NCBI GenBank assembly: GCA_022703445.1
Contig: JAKLDR010000022.1
Span: forward strand, 1-48,745
From: Planctomycetota bacterium
Lineage (GTDB): Bacteria > Planctomycetota > SZUA-567 > JAKLDR01
DNA: 48,745 nucleotides
Direction of reading: 5' to 3'
Part shown: positions 35,279-44,813 of the stretch, piece by piece
How positions within the stretch are numbered: position 1 is the first letter of the stretch
Layout: every line of letters begins with the position of its first letter
Translations under genes and position numbers: made by a program
The notes under the pieces: generated by a model
Database searches by the model: none
The model's input: only the letters and a program-made list of their open reading frames with translations
What the model was told of the DNA's origin: nothing

Positions 35279-36814
35279 TCAGCTGGCCTTCTGGCCCTTC
35301 TGCGGCGGGGTGACGCCGGGGATGCCGCCTACCGGCCACGGGGCGGCCTCGGCCGGAGGCTTCAACTCGCCGCCCACCTTGAGCTCCAGAGTGTTGGAGC
35401 GCACCGTGCCCTTCCAGACCTTGCCGGGAACCTGTTGCTGGCCCTTGAAGTCCTTGGTCCAGAGGGTGTCCGTCCTATTGGTGTAGACGGCGGTCAGCTT
35501 GTAGGTGCCGGGCTTGAGCAGGCAGACCCTGGTGAACCGCGGGTCCCCGCCCACGCCGATGATCGGCGGATTGCCGGAGATGCCGTTCCCGGGGTAGTCC
35601 AGCTTCCCGCCGGCGGCGATCTCCGGGAACGCACTCAGGTCGTTCGGGGGCATCATGCCGGGCATGGGCCCGCGGTAGGGCACGTGCTGGAGCGACTCGC
35701 CGTCCGGCGCGGCCAGCTCCCAGGAGACCTCCGCGTAGTACTTGAAAACCCGCAGGGCCTCATTGGAGACGTTCTCCAGGCCCGCGGTGATCTTGATCTC
35801 ATCGCCGGCCCTGAACTCCAGCTTGTCGGCGGCGATGGTGAGCTTGATGCCGTCGACTGCCTTGGATTCGGTCTCCCTCGCCGGCTTCTCGGGCTTTTCC
35901 GGCGGCGGCGCCTTGGGCGTCTCGCCCTGCCCCGGCGGACTGGCCTTCTCCCCGGCCGGCTCACCGGCCAGCAGCTTGGCTGCCGCCGCCCCGCCGCCAC
36001 CGCCCACTGCCAGTACTGCGACAGCCACCACCGCCACCACCTTGACCTTCGCCCAGAACATCATCTTGAGGACTCCTTCCGCCAGCTGCACGGACACAGC
36101 CTGCTGTGCCCCAACGGCGCCCGCGGCGCCAACCGCCCCGATGGCTCCCGTCGCGGCGACCGCCGCGAGTTTCGAGGCCACCAGGATGGATGGAAGGAGC
36201 GAGGCCGGCGCCGCCGCCGAGGCCTCCGCGCCGAGGAGCCCGGCCAGGGCCGAGGCCGAGAGCACCCGCCCGCGCTGGGCCAGCCGCTCGCGCAGGCGCT
36301 CCAGGCCCAGCTGCGCCCGGCGGGCCAGCGTTCCCTGCGGGCAGCCGGCGACCCGGGCGGCCTCCTCCTGCGGCAGGCCCTCCAGGTAGCGGAGCAGCAC
36401 CGCCTGGCGCTGGGCGGCCGGCAGGGCGTCGAGCTCGGCGTCGATGTTCTGCAGGGGCGCAGCATGCTGCGCCCCTGCGTCGTCCGGCGCGCTCTCCGCT
36501 TTCCTGACCATGGCCGCCTCCGCCTCATGCCGGGAGCGGCGCGCTCGGCTCCGCAGCGCCAGGTGGGCCACGTTCCGGGCCACCCGGTGGAGCCACGCCG
36601 CCAGCTCTCCCTCGGAGCGGAGCGCCTGACGCTTCTGCACCAGGACCAGGAAGACCGCCTGGGCGGCCTCCTCGGCGTCGTGCTCGCTGCCGAGGGCCCG
36701 CAGGCATGTCCGGAAGACCATCCGCCCGTGCCGGCCGACGAGCTCGGCGAAGGCCGACTCGTCACCGGTCGCGGCGTAGGCCGCCAGGAGTTCCTGGTCC
36801 GTGCGCATGGGCAT
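35279..36814 (-). CDS. Membrane-fused ECF sigma factor 2
   Basis: 511 residues from the ATG at 36814, which has GGAG 7 bp upstream; 10 further codons are open. Very similar to sigma factor 1 through regions 2 and 4 (RTDQELLAAYAATGDESAFAEL; SEHDAEEAAQAVFLVL), the linker and KMMFWAKVKVV plus membrane helix. The outer domain is shorter and different: KLTIAADKLEFRAGDEIKITAGLENVSNEALRV is a beta-sandwich of the proteinase-inhibitor (BsuPI) kind, with TYKLTAVYTN later. A perfect 28-bp DNA palindrome (36451-36478) encodes the linker between regions 2 and 4. The upstream DNA word GGATGGAGGGA is shared with sigma factor 1, so the duplication included the leader. Confidence 0.82.
   Translation of the reverse strand: MPMRTDQELLAAYAATGDESAFAELVGRHGRMVFRTCLRALGSEHDAEEAAQAVFLVLVQKRQALRSEGELAAWLHRVARNVAHLALRSRARRSRHEAEAAMVRKAESAPDDAGAQHAAPLQNIDAELDALPAAQRQAVLLRYLEGLPQEEAARVAGCPQGTLARRAQLGLERLRERLAQRGRVLSASALAGLLGAEASAAAPASLLPSILVASKLAAVAATGAIGAVGAAGAVGAQQAVSVQLAEGVLKMMFWAKVKVVAVVAVAVLAVGGGGGAAAAKLLAGEPAGEKASPPGQGETPKAPPPEKPEKPARETESKAVDGIKLTIAADKLEFRAGDEIKITAGLENVSNEALRVFKYYAEVSWELAAPDGESLQHVPYRGPMPGMMPPNDLSAFPEIAAGGKLDYPGNGISGNPPIIGVGGDPRFTRVCLLKPGTYKLTAVYTNRTDTLWTKDFKGQQQVPGKVWKGTVRSNTLELKVGGELKPPAEAAPWPVGGIPGVTPPQKGQKAS
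36451..36478. repeat. Perfect 28-bp palindrome in a coding linker
   Basis: Fourteen bases starting GCAGGGGCGCAG are followed immediately by their exact complement, centred on GCATGC. It encodes GAQHAAPLQ between the two sigma domains of sigma factor 2; sigma factor 1 has an unrelated linker there. Confidence 0.8.
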
Positions 36815-36904
36815 CAAGTTACTCCGCTCTCCCTCCATCCGCAAGGGACTCGCCGGAGGATGCGGGCGTGTTCAAGAAATCTGCGGAATCCGTGCCGGAA
36901 TCTC

Positions 36905-37004
36905 AATAAGCCACAGATGCACACGGATGAACACAGATTGAGATCAAGAGCTCGGCAACTGTCGTCAGTGCCTATCTGCGTCTATCGGTGTTCGTCTGTG
37001 GCTA
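36905..37004. repeat. Short-word inverted repeat, CAGATGAACAC family
   Basis: Left arm 36908-36939 (words CACAGATG, CACACGGATG, AACACAGATT) faces right arm 36973-37004 (ATCTGCG, GGTGTTCG, TCTGTGGCT). The right arm overlaps the trpS stop codon. The words are the same as in the outer arms of 22905-23125. Confidence 0.8.
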
Positions 37005-38012
37005 AAAGCCCCAGTAGCCCACTGCCAGACGAACCTCCTTCATCGTCGCCGCGGCGACGGCGCGGGCGCGCTCGTTGCCCGCGCGGAGGATCCTTTCGAG
37101 GGCGGCCTTGTCGCCGAGCAGTTCGGTGCGCTTGGCGCGGATCGGGTCCAGGAAGGCGTTCAAGGTTGCAGCCAGGTCCTTCTTGCAGTCGGTGCAGCCC
37201 CAGGCGGCCGAGCGGCACTTGTCGGCCACCTCCGCGGCGCGCTCCGGGGCGAAGGCCAGGTAGTAGTCGTGGACGTTGCACTCCTCGGGGTGGCCCGGAT
37301 CGGCGCGGCGGACGCGCTTGGGGTCGGTGTACATGGTGGCGATCTTCTTGGCCACCTCCTCGGCCGGATCCGAAAGGAAGATGGCGTTGCCGTACGACTT
37401 GGACATCTTGCGGCGGTCCAGGCCCAGCAGGCGCGGCACGGCAGTGAGCTTGGGCTGCGGCTCCGGGAAGATCTCCCCCCCGGCCTTGCAGAAGGTCCCG
37501 TTGAAGCGCCGGACGATCTCGCGGGTGAGCTCCAGGTGCGGGATCTGGTCCTCACCGACCGGCACGTAGTTGGCCTTGTACATGATGATGTCCGCGGCCT
37601 GGAGCACGGGGTAGCCCAGGAAGGCGTAGTTGCGGACGTCCTTGCCGCCCTTCTCGAGCTCGACCAGCTGCTCCTTGTAGGTCGGGCAGCGTTCCAGCCA
37701 CCCGAGGGGGGTGATGGCCGAGAGCACCACGTGGAGCTCGGCGTGCTCGGGCACGTGGGACTGCACGAATACCGTGGCCTGGTCCGGGTCCACCCCGCAG
37801 GCGATCCAGTCGGCGACGTTGTTCAGGGTCGACTCGCGGATGACCTCCGGATGGCTGTACTCGCTCATCAGCGCGTGGTGGTCGGCCACGAAATAGAAAC
37901 AATCGTACGCGCTCTGCAGCTCCACCCAGTTGCGCAGCGCCCCGATGACGTGCCCGAGGTGCAGCTGGCCGGTCGGCCTCATGCCCGAGAGGATGCGTCC
38001 CTTGGTGGTCAT
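37002..38012 (-). CDS. trpS: Tryptophanyl-tRNA synthetase
   Basis: 336 residues, normal length. It charges tRNA-Trp in the cytoplasm. Class I signatures: HLGH at 18-21 (the HIGH box) and KMSKS at 202-206. GYPVLQAADIIMYKANYVPVGEDQ is the usual tryptophan-pocket region. The start lies 9 bp after the M50 protease stop, so both share the promoter at 38752-38780. Its stop codon is part of the repeat at 36905-37004. Confidence 0.97.
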   Translation of the reverse strand: MTTKGRILSGMRPTGQLHLGHVIGALRNWVELQSAYDCFYFVADHHALMSEYSHPEVIRESTLNNVADWIACGVDPDQATVFVQSHVPEHAELHVVLSAITPLGWLERCPTYKEQLVELEKGGKDVRNYAFLGYPVLQAADIIMYKANYVPVGEDQIPHLELTREIVRRFNGTFCKAGGEIFPEPQPKLTAVPRLLGLDRRKMSKSYGNAIFLSDPAEEVAKKIATMYTDPKRVRRADPGHPEECNVHDYYLAFAPERAAEVADKCRSAAWGCTDCKKDLAATLNAFLDPIRAKRTELLGDKAALERILRAGNERARAVAAATMKEVRLAVGYWGF

Positions 38013-38021
38013 GGTTCTGCC

Positions 38022-38717
38022 CTACCTAAGTATGTCCAGTGAACTGTAGGCCGGAAGCCCCCCGCGGATGTTCAGCGCCCACAGGAAGAGGCGGGCTCCG
38101 CCCTTCATAGCCCAGCCGATGACCGAGCTCGAGAAAGGCAGGACCAGCAGAAGAATCAGTATTATCAACCCGAAAGTCCGCATGCGCTCATAGGCCTCGC
38201 GCAGGTCCCTGGGCAGCACAGCGGAGAGCATGTGCGACCCGTCCAAAGGCGGGATGGGCAGCATGTTGAAGAGAGCCAGCATCAGGTTGAGGATCATGCA
38301 GGCGGAGAAGAGCTTCGCGTTGAGGGAGCCATCCCCGGCGTTCATCAGCAGGGAGAGCTTCATCAGCAGGGCGAAGACTACCGCCAGGACCAGATTGGTT
38401 AGCGGCCCGCAGGCCGCACTGGTCAGCATTCCTGAACGCATGTTGCGATACAGGAATGGGTTGATCGGCACCGGTTTGGCCCCGCCAAACACGAAGGTGC
38501 CCTGAGAGCTGACGGCCAGGACCACCGGGAGCAGCACCGACATGAAGGGGTCGATGTGTCTGACAGGGTTGAGCGTCAACCGCCCGGCCTTCAGGGCAGT
38601 CGGATCCCCCAGCCGGAATGACGAGTAGCCGTGGGCGAGCTCATGGAGAACGATGGAGTACACGAAGACCACCCAATACAGGCCGAAGAAGATGTACTTG
38701 AGCGCGTCCGGGTCCAT
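38022..38717 (-). CDS. Site-2-type zinc metalloprotease (M50)
   Basis: 231 residues from the ATG at 38717, behind AGAGGAC. Intramembrane protease: HELAH at 25-29 in the first helix supplies two zinc ligands, and NMLPIPPLDG at 151-160 supplies the Asp ligand (NPDG motif). GGAKPVPINP is also typical. No PDZ or CBS domain, so it is the small form found beside trpS/scpA in many bacteria. Family members cleave membrane-bound transcription regulators; three membrane-tethered sigma factors and an anti-sigma-like protein are encoded within 9 kb, which makes them candidate substrates by inference. Confidence 0.9.
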   Translation of the reverse strand: MDPDALKYIFFGLYWVVFVYSIVLHELAHGYSSFRLGDPTALKAGRLTLNPVRHIDPFMSVLLPVVLAVSSQGTFVFGGAKPVPINPFLYRNMRSGMLTSAACGPLTNLVLAVVFALLMKLSLLMNAGDGSLNAKLFSACMILNLMLALFNMLPIPPLDGSHMLSAVLPRDLREAYERMRTFGLIILILLLVLPFSSSVIGWAMKGGARLFLWALNIRGGLPAYSSLDILR

Positions 38718-38751
38718 GCCTGTCCTCTGGTTGGCGGGGTCTACTGGAGCG

Positions 38752-38780
38752 ATAATAGTTCCCCATGCCCGGGGTGTCAA
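38752..38780 (-). promoter_or_regulatory. Sigma70-type promoter of the M50-trpS unit
   Basis: Reading leftward: TTGACA (38775-38780), 17-bp spacer, TATTAT (38752-38757), 35 bp before the ATG at 38717. Confidence 0.75.
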
Positions 38781-38876
38781 CCCCATCAGGAATTTCCTTA
38801 TGCCCAGGTCGCTTCCGCGTCATAATATATGGACACGGGGGCGCGCACCGGTAGGCGGCGCCCCGGGAGGCACGCC

Positions 38877-39839
38877 ATGCGCAATCTACTGCTCGGGTTC
38901 GCCCTGGCCGGACTCTTCGCCGCTCCGGCCCTGGCCGACGTGGTCACCATGGTCGACGGCTCCAAACGCGAGGGCAAGGTCGTCAGGGAGAGCGACCGGG
39001 AGGTCGTCCTCCGGATAACCCAGGGCCGGCTCTCCGCGGAGATCACCCTGAAGCGCGAGGAGGTGCGGGCCATCGAGAGGGGCCCGACCGCCGCCGAACA
39101 GGCCCTGGCCGAGGTCGAGCGCCGCAAGGCCGCCGTCAGAGACGGCAACGCCGCCGCCTGGGCGGACCTCGGCCGTTGGCTCGACGCCCAACCCGGGTTC
39201 GGCCGCGACGCCATCGAGGCCTGGGAGAAGGTCGTCAAGCTCGACCCCGAGAACGCGGCGGCCCGCGCGCGGCTCGGCCACCGGAAGATCGACGGCAAGT
39301 GGCTGACCGAGGACGAGGCCATGGCCGCCCAGGGCCTGGTGCTCAGCCAGGGCCGCTGGGTGAAACCCGAGGGCCGGCCCGCCACCGAACCCGCGCCCGG
39401 CGCCAGGCCAGCCTCCGAGCGGGTCGAGGACATCCGGATCGCCCTGGCCGAGGAGATCCGCAAGCAGCGCGCCGACGAGCAGGCCGCCGACTCCGCCAAG
39501 CGCCTGGCCGAATGGCAGGCGGAGATGCTCAACCGCGCCGCCTGGGCAGCGGCCCAGCAGCCGCCGACCGCCACCTCGGTGCGCTCCGGCGGGGCGGTGA
39601 TGGGGCCCTACGGCTACGGCTACTACGGGGTCACCACCTCCGACGGGCAGTTCCTGCCCTTCGTGCCGGCCAACGGCCAGGGCGTGGTCTACTACTCCGA
39701 TGGCGTCTGGCTGGGCGGCAACGCGCCGGTCATCCTGCGCTCCAGCAGCTCCACCTCGACCGGGTGCGCCTCCTACGGCTGGGGCTTCGAGTACAACGAC
39801 AAGCACTGGAAGCTGCGCTTCGGCGGCGGCGGGCACTGA
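38877..39839 (+). CDS. Hypothetical secreted protein
   Basis: 320 residues, ATG at 38877 after GGGAGGCACGCC; 16 open codons upstream ignored. Signal peptide to about residue 20 (APALA). A small beta module follows (VTMVDGSKREGKVVRESDREVVLRI, to residue 55), then helical, TPR-like stretches (AWADLGRWLDAQPGFGRDAIEAWEKVVKLDPEN), a short DGKWLTEDEAMAAQG motif seen in planctomycete secreted proteins, a charged helix, and a Gly/Tyr/Ser-rich C-terminus. Function unknown. The start module is like that of the protein at 24262, hinting at a shared extracytoplasmic fold. Confidence 0.72.
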   Translation: MRNLLLGFALAGLFAAPALADVVTMVDGSKREGKVVRESDREVVLRITQGRLSAEITLKREEVRAIERGPTAAEQALAEVERRKAAVRDGNAAAWADLGRWLDAQPGFGRDAIEAWEKVVKLDPENAAARARLGHRKIDGKWLTEDEAMAAQGLVLSQGRWVKPEGRPATEPAPGARPASERVEDIRIALAEEIRKQRADEQAADSAKRLAEWQAEMLNRAAWAAAQQPPTATSVRSGGAVMGPYGYGYYGVTTSDGQFLPFVPANGQGVVYYSDGVWLGGNAPVILRSSSSTSTGCASYGWGFEYNDKHWKLRFGGGGH

Positions 39840-39941
39840 CGCCGCAGCGGCGGCGGGACGCTTCCGACCGCGTGGAGCGGCCTGCGGGGCCGCGCCCCAA
39901 CACGGTATCAGCCCCTTAACGGCCTGAAATCAGCCACGCGG

Positions 39942-39980
39942 GCAGAGGCTTCCGCGCACTCCGCTCCCTCGGCGGTGAAA
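39942..39980. repeat. Single arm of a GCAGAG-word repeat
   Basis: Degenerate words GCAGAGGCT, TCCGCGCACTCCGC and CTCGGCGGTGAAA match the right arm of 22905-23125 in order. I see no opposite arm, so this is half an element in the gap between two convergent genes. Confidence 0.5.
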
Positions 39981-39993
39981 TGCTGTTGCCGGT

Positions 39994-40686
39994 CTACTGT
40001 TTGCCGCTGGTTCGCCCCGGGCCCGCCCGCCGGGTGGTCGCCGTGCTCGGCGCCTTGGTGCGGACGGTGACCGCCGCCGAGCGGCGCGAGGAGGCCCCGG
40101 CCCGCCGCGGATCGGCGGCCGCCGCGGCGGCCTTGCGCTTCTGATAGTAGTGCATGACCGTCCCGTGGACGAACCAGCCGACGAAGCCCAGGACGCCGCC
40201 GCCCAGGATGGCCAACACCCACACCCACCAGGGCGCGGCATCCAGGGTCTTCTGGCCGAAGGTGAGCTGGTAGGTCATGAACAGAGTGCCGAACAGCAGG
40301 AATATCCCCAGGTAGAGGCCGAGCATGCCCTTGGGCCCCAGCCGGAAGAGCAGGTAGTAATACATCTGGGCCAGGGCGCCCTGCTTGGCGATGAACTCGA
40401 TCTTCTCCTCGTCGCTGAGCTCCGCGAAGCTGCGCTTGGCCTTGTCGCGCCGGCTCTGGCGCTCGAAGATCCGCTCCTCCCCGAGGGTCATCTCCAGGGT
40501 GGCCTTGGTGACCCCGCCGCAGACCGCGCAGGTAACCGGCTCACCGGGCCGCTTGCCGGCCGCATCCAGCCGCCCCTTGCGACAGTGCGGGCAGATCAGC
40601 GCCCTGAGCACGGCCGACGTCGCGGTCTTCGGGGCGGCACCGCCCTGGGGAGCGCCGCTGCCGCTGGGGTTTGCGTTCTCCGGCAT
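39994..40686 (-). CDS. Zinc-ribbon membrane protein
   Basis: 230 residues, ATG after GAAGGGTTGACC. Residues 32-56 form a four-cysteine zinc ribbon (CPHC...CAVC). A charged helix with SRRDKAKRSFAELSDEEKIEFIAKQGAL follows, then two membrane helices (about 112-138 and 150-178) and a Lys/Arg/Thr-rich cytoplasmic tail. I recognise no family. The start lies 2 bp after the gatA stop, so it is last in the GNAT-gatA unit; a link to translation is not evident. Confidence 0.65.
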   Translation of the reverse strand: MPENANPSGSGAPQGGAAPKTATSAVLRALICPHCRKGRLDAAGKRPGEPVTCAVCGGVTKATLEMTLGEERIFERQSRRDKAKRSFAELSDEEKIEFIAKQGALAQMYYYLLFRLGPKGMLGLYLGIFLLFGTLFMTYQLTFGQKTLDAAPWWVWVLAILGGGVLGFVGWFVHGTVMHYYQKRKAAAAAADPRRAGASSRRSAAVTVRTKAPSTATTRRAGPGRTSGKQ

Positions 40687-40688
40687 GG

Positions 40689-42147
<1,459 letters not shown>

Positions 42148-42155
<8 letters not shown>

Positions 42156-42669
42156 GGCGGGAGTTCTTGGCCGGCTTCCCGGCCTTCCTCAGCCGGCGGC
42201 TCCGGCGCTTCCGGGGCAGCGCGCGCATCATGGCGATCTCGCCGCAGTCCGGGAACTCGGGACAGCGCAGGCACTCGGCCCAGACGCGGTGGGGCAGCTC
42301 GGAGCGCTCGATGCGCGTGAAGCCCAGCTTCTCGAAGAAGCCCGGCACGTAGGTCAACGCGAAGACTCGCCCGACGCCCAGGGCGGCGGCCTCGGCCAGG
42401 CAGTGCTCGACGAGCTTCCTGCCCAGGCCCGATCCCTGCCGGCCCTCGGCGACGGAGACGCTCTTTACCTCGGCCAGGTCCTCCCAGGAGGTGTGCAGCG
42501 CCGCGGTGCCCAGCAGCTTCCCGCCCTCGGAGGCCACGTAGAAGTCGCGGAGGTTCTCGTAGAGCTCCAGCAGGCTCCTGGCCAGCATCCGCCCCGCCTT
42601 GGCGTGGTGGTTGATCAGGTCCTGCATCTTCTCGACGTCGGACATGCGGGCTTTGCGGATGCGGATCAA
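42148..42669 (-). CDS. GNAT N-acetyltransferase, ArgA-like
   Basis: 173 residues, TTG start 8 bp after GGGAGGGAG. The fold is an acetyl-CoA-dependent [28 protein letters not shown] holds the acetyl-CoA loop (Q/RxxGxG/A). [19 protein letters not shown] is the typical C-terminal strand of stand-alone amino-acid acetyltransferases related to the ArgA domain. [13 protein letters not shown] adds a three-cysteine cluster seen in this subgroup. It may make N-acetylglutamate for arginine synthesis; no other arg genes are near, so that is uncertain. The C-terminus is very basic. Confidence 0.82.
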
Positions 42670-42699
42670 GCGTTGGCTCCCTCCCAGATGACCACGGCG

Positions 42700-42727
42700 A
42701 TTCTAAGCCGGGGGAGGGGAGTGTCAA
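42700..42727 (-). promoter_or_regulatory. Sigma70-type promoter of GNAT-gatA unit
   Basis: Reading leftward: TTGACA (42722-42727), 16-bp spacer, TAGAAT (42700-42705), 31 bp before the TTG start. Confidence 0.7.
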
Positions 42728-42743
42728 GAAGACCGGAGCGGCC

Positions 42744-43541
42744 TCAGGTCGCCAGGTCCGCGGCCTCGACTCCAACCGCCGGCCGGCTGCGGGCGTCCCA
42801 GAACGGCCATCCTCCGTCCGGGCCGCAGAGCGCCCGGGCCGCCTGCGCACCGGCCGACGCGGCGGCCCGAGGCCGCCCCTGCCGGCCGGGCATCGCCCGG
42901 GGGACTCGCCGGGCCAGCCTCAGCTCCACCGCCTCGCGATCCACCCGCAGGGCCGGGCCGTCCAGGAAGAGAAGCGCCGACGCGTCGAAGACGGCGTCGA
43001 AGCCGGTGGCCACTTCGTGATCCAACGCCGAGCCGCCCAGCCGGAAGAGCAGCGTGCTGAACCCGGCCGGAACCGCCGCCACGAGCTCCCGGCCGCGCGC
43101 CGAACAGCCGTCCCGGACCAGCCACAGCTCACGCATCCGACCGGCCAGGGCCGCCGAGCCCAGCCGCCAGAGCCTGCCGGGCCGGACGACCTCCGTCCGT
43201 CCGCCGGCGCCCAGCCCCAGGCTGATGGCTGCGGCCACCGGAGTGAAGTCCACCGCCCAACGCTGGAGCCGAGCGACCGGCACCTCGACCCGACCCTTCT
43301 CGGGACAGCCGATGAAGTACCTGGTGCATCCGTCAGGGCCATCCTCCGCCCTGACCCACTCGGCGTGGTCCGCCTCGCAGGCCATGCAGCTCGTGGACCT
43401 GGCCAGGTCGGCCGGCCGCAGGATGCCGGCGGCCTTGAGCCCCTCGGCCATCGCCTGCGGCAGCCTGGCAACCTCGTCGGGCATGAGGCGCGGGAAGGGC
43501 GCCTCGGCAGCGTCGCTGATGATCCGCACAGCCAGATCCAT
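42744..43541 (-). CDS. Uncharacterised protein with Cys cluster
   Basis: 265 residues, ATG after GGAAGGAGAACGATC. Residues 48-82 hold four cysteines in CMAC...GC...GC spacing followed by PEKGRVEVPVARLQRWAVDF, a likely zinc-binding head. Then come GRLWRLGSAALAGRMRELWLVRDG and a strand-rich middle (STLLFRLGG, SALLFLDGP). I recall similar head-plus-'LWRLG' proteins of unknown function in other bacteria, often in accessory regions, but cannot name the family. It follows the 147-residue gene by 25 bp and both lie downstream of lexA. Confidence 0.6.
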   Translation of the reverse strand: MDLAVRIISDAAEAPFPRLMPDEVARLPQAMAEGLKAAGILRPADLARSTSCMACEADHAEWVRAEDGPDGCTRYFIGCPEKGRVEVPVARLQRWAVDFTPVAAAISLGLGAGGRTEVVRPGRLWRLGSAALAGRMRELWLVRDGCSARGRELVAAVPAGFSTLLFRLGGSALDHEVATGFDAVFDASALLFLDGPALRVDREAVELRLARRVPRAMPGRQGRPRAAASAGAQAARALCGPDGGWPFWDARSRPAVGVEAADLAT

Positions 43542-43566
43542 GATCGTTCTCCTTCCGGTCGGCCGG

Positions 43567-44010
43567 TCAGCGCGCCGCCGGCAGCATGTCCAGGTGCACG
43601 GAGAAGCTGAGCTGGTCCAGGTCGGCGACGGTTATCCGCGGGAACGACCCGGAGAAGCTGACGAAGCGCAGCAGGGCGTAGAGGAACCTGCCGACCTGCT
43701 CGGGGCGGTGGTCCTCGGCGTCGCCGCTCAGGCCGGAGCGGCCGCAGAGGGCCGCCAGGAAGGCCACCTCGCCGTGCGTCGGGGGCGGCTCCGGCCGCCG
43801 CCAAGTCCTCCTGACGGCCTCCAGGAAGGCCTCGAACCGGCGCTCCTCCCCCGGCGCCGGCTCGGCCCGGGCGCACATCGCGCGAGCCTCCCCGCGCACC
43901 AGCGCCCACAGGGAAATCACGGGCACCTTGCCCGGCAGCCCGAAGACCGCCCGCATCTCGTTGACCGCCGCCGCGACCGGCGCCTCGACTCCGGGTTTCA
44001 CCGCGTTCAT
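43567..44010 (-). CDS. Uncharacterised protein beside lexA
   Basis: 147 residues from the ATG at 44010, which has GGAGGGAGG 8 bp upstream; 27 open codons further up have no site. It is soluble and helical, with VPVISLWALVRGEARAM, then a conserved-looking Arg/Trp block (FEAFLEAVRRTWRRPEPPP) and LDQLSFSVHLDMLPAAR at the end. I do not recognise it. It forms a two-gene unit with the Cys-cluster protein and has a palindrome (44096-44116) about 90 bp upstream. The neighbouring lexA makes a damage-inducible role possible but unproven. Confidence 0.6.
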   Translation of the reverse strand: MNAVKPGVEAPVAAAVNEMRAVFGLPGKVPVISLWALVRGEARAMCARAEPAPGEERRFEAFLEAVRRTWRRPEPPPTHGEVAFLAALCGRSGLSGDAEDHRPEQVGRFLYALLRFVSFSGSFPRITVADLDQLSFSVHLDMLPAAR

Positions 44011-44095
44011 TTTCGTTTCCTCCCTCCAAAAACATGGGGTCCGACGTCCCGCGGCACCCGCCCGGACGCGGACCCTAATTCCCTCTCTCAAGGGG

Positions 44096-44116
44096 TAAAG
44101 GTATCTCTACCCTTTA
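44096..44116. promoter_or_regulatory. Imperfect palindrome after lexA
   Basis: TAAAGGTA, TCTC, TACCCTTTA (one extra C in the right arm), in the 121-bp gap between lexA and the next minus-strand gene. AT-rich for this DNA; possible operator or short terminator stem. Confidence 0.35.
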
Positions 44117-44131
44117 GGCCAGGATGTCCCG

Positions 44132-44785
44132 TCAGCTGTAGGTTCTCAGGACGCAGACCACCACGCCCTGAATCGCCACCTCCTTCGCGTAGATCGGAGC
44201 CATCCGGGAGTTGGCCGGCTGCAGCCGCACCCGGTCCGGCTCGCGGTAGAAGCGTTTCACGGTGGCCTCGTCGTCGATCAGCGCGATGACGATCTGGCCG
44301 TTCTCGGCGCAGTCCTGCTGGCGGGCCACGACGGTGTCGCCGTCGAGTATCCCGGCCTCGATCATCGAATCGCCCGTGACCTTAAGGCCGAAGTGCCGCG
44401 CGCCGGCCGGGCCGCGCCCCAGCACCGCCCGGTCGAGCTGCAGCACGCCGTCGAGATTCTCTGCGGCCAGAAGCGGGGCGCCCGCCGCCACGCGTCCGAC
44501 TACCGGAACGGACGCGGCGTCGGCCTCCCGGCCGGACAGGTCGGACCCGCCGGAGACGCTCGCCCGCACAGCCGAGGCGCCCGGAACCTCCAGCGACCTG
44601 GCTCCCAGCCGGCCGCGGCGGATGCAGCCTTTCTTCTCGATGAGCTTGAGGTGCGAGAACACGCTGGAGGAGGCCATGCCGAAGTGGGCGCCGATCTCCC
44701 GCACGGTGGGTGGCATTCCATGCTTGGAGCGGAATGCGATCACCCAGTCGAGGATCTTCCGCTGTCTGCCGGTCAACTCGCGCAC
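44132..44785 (-). CDS. lexA: LexA repressor
   Basis: 217 residues. SOS repressor that cuts itself when RecA is activated. I start at GTG 44785 behind GGGGGAGAA and inside the transcript predicted from the promoter; the longer frame reaches back through the -10 box. Residues 1-65 are the winged helix (LTGRQRKILDWV, PTVREIGAHFGMASSSVFSHLKLIEKKG). The cleavage site is Ala 101-Gly 102 (VAAGAPLLAAEN), and the catalytic pair is Ser 140 (GDSM) and Lys 177 (ATVKRF). The linker (66-92) is longer than in E. coli. Self-regulation is shown by the palindrome in its own promoter. Confidence 0.95.
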   Translation of the reverse strand: MRELTGRQRKILDWVIAFRSKHGMPPTVREIGAHFGMASSSVFSHLKLIEKKGCIRRGRLGARSLEVPGASAVRASVSGGSDLSGREADAASVPVVGRVAAGAPLLAAENLDGVLQLDRAVLGRGPAGARHFGLKVTGDSMIEAGILDGDTVVARQQDCAENGQIVIALIDDEATVKRFYREPDRVRLQPANSRMAPIYAKEVAIQGVVVCVLRTYS

Positions 44786-44813
44786 TGCTTCTCCCCCGTC
44801 GGACGACTGCCCA

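Noticed and set aside
42744..44010. Calling the two genes after lexA a known mutasome (imuA/imuB) or division inhibitor
   Set aside because: No Y-family polymerase or RecA-like motifs, no membrane helix, and sizes do not fit.
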